Source of the DNA: Marivita sp. GX14005
Lineage (GTDB): Bacteria; Pseudomonadota; Alphaproteobacteria; Rhodobacterales; Rhodobacteraceae
Length of the DNA stretch: 64,000 bases
Assembly: GCF_023370775.1 (NCBI RefSeq)
Contig: NZ_JAMCCQ010000005.1
Coordinates: forward strand, 124,001-188,000
Direction: 5' to 3'
This document shows positions 63,666 through 64,000 of the stretch, one piece after another. Every line of letters starts with the position of its first letter. The stretch's first letter is position 1. Position numbers and translations under genes: made by a program. The notes below the pieces were generated by a model, which saw nothing but the letters and a program-made list of their open reading frames with translations, ran no database searches and was not told where the DNA came from.

Positions 63666-64000
63666 ATGACCTATAACGTCCAGAACGAATGCACCGCCGG
63701 GACGGGCACGATCCAGATGGCGGAACATTCGGATGTGCATCAGATGACCGCCTTGGCGTCTGGACCATTCCAGGCTCCAAAGCCGAGTCGCGCGATGCGT
63801 AAGATCGCCCGGAAAACCTCGAACCAAGTCGTAGGTGAGCTGACCTTCGGGGAGGAACTGGGGCGGGGCCAGACACTCGCGTTTGAAAGCAAGTTGGAGC
63901 ATGATGTCGCCCTTCTGACCATCTACAGGCCCGGCGTGATCGACGTCTGCGAACAGGTGGAGGTTCCGTTTGTCAAATCGAACGGAAAAATCGGACGGCA
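63666..64000 (+). CDS. TnsA-like endonuclease N-terminal part (cut by window end)
   Basis: The first 111 residues of a protein starting MTYNVQNECTAGTGTIQ. The segment KTSNQVVGELTFGEELGRGQ, LAFESKLEHDVALLTIYRPG, VIDVCEQVEVPFVKSNGKIG fits the N-terminal TnsA endonuclease pattern (Glu74 and Glu78 in FESKLEHD; a hydrophobic 'V..Q..v' strand after it). Known TnsA proteins of Tn7-like elements cut the 5' ends of the transposon with the TnsB transposase. In Rhodobacteraceae such genes commonly precede a Mu/TnsB-type transposase. Its partners would be right of the window. Upstream in-frame space is open to 63564 but has no other start. Assignment is moderate because the catalytic Asp/Lys lie outside. 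Confidence 0.6.
   Translation, partial: MTYNVQNECTAGTGTIQMAEHSDVHQMTALASGPFQAPKPSRAMRKIARKTSNQVVGELTFGEELGRGQTLAFESKLEHDVALLTIYRPGVIDVCEQVEVPFVKSNGKIGR

Noticed and set aside
49777-64000. Island inserted at tRNA-Pro
   Set aside because: The tRNA lies at 45599-45675, 4 kb from the accessory genes and separated by nrdJ; no duplicated tRNA 3' end or integrase gene is found.

Overview
This 64 kb window is high-GC chromosomal DNA from an alphaproteobacterium, most likely a Rhodobacteraceae (roseobacter-group) member. The main pointers are a 1215-residue coenzyme-B12-dependent ribonucleotide reductase, CarD next to FdxA, a SUV3-like helicase followed by an S4-domain protein, a glpD / glycerol-ABC-transporter / glpK operon of rhizobial-roseobacter type, gatC-gatA, a two-domain cold-shock protein and GANTC (CcrM-type) motif clusters. 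This placement is inference from gene content; no rRNA is present to confirm it.

From 1 to about 49.8 kb the window is a compact core-genome backbone. It begins with a partial ligase-associated exonuclease and runs through lipid and esterase functions, the RNA helicase, FdxA and CarD, a KefB-type antiporter, a large PilM/PilP-like single-pass membrane protein, and a SIMPL protein. Next come a polar amino-acid ABC transporter (15.9-19.3 kb, minus strand) and MscS. The divergent glpR / glpD-ABC-glpK glycerol regulon (21.1-31.5 kb) has a clear operator palindrome. Then follow a quinone oxidoreductase, MetY, gatCA, a lipoprotein, a cell-wall amidase, ppiD-trpE, gpt, fabI-lysE, pdxH, csp, a DUF192 protein, tRNA-Pro(TGG), and nrdJ preceded by DnaA-, NrdR- and GANTC-type sites. 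Several intergenic gaps hold hairpin repeat families: TTCGAA-centred palindromes, a 49-nt double hairpin present twice in opposite orientation, and CCGGG-type stem-loops.

From about 49.8 kb to the end the window becomes an accessory region. Right after nrdJ lie imperfect 21-22-nt tandem repeats and a three-hairpin candidate small RNA. A probable anti-phage operon follows: a DUF6338-like membrane protein, a 53-residue low-complexity protein, a SMODS/CD-NTase nucleotidyltransferase and a SLATT two-TM protein. Just downstream, an abortive-infection (Abi-C) gene is interrupted by an IS3-family element; its two halves remain in register. A complete type I restriction-modification operon (hsdM-hsdS-hsdR, minus strand) and a stand-alone Lon-like AAA+ ATPase come next. 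A 1.4 kb gene-free, palindrome-rich, AT-richer stretch with five GANTC sites in 43 bp then leads into the start of a TnsA-like gene, cut by the window edge, which suggests that a Tn7-like element begins there and continues to the right.

The most interesting unit is the CD-NTase/SLATT operon with its DUF6338 and small-protein partners, together with the IS-broken Abi gene. The region looks like a defence island between the conserved nrdJ gene and a transposon end.
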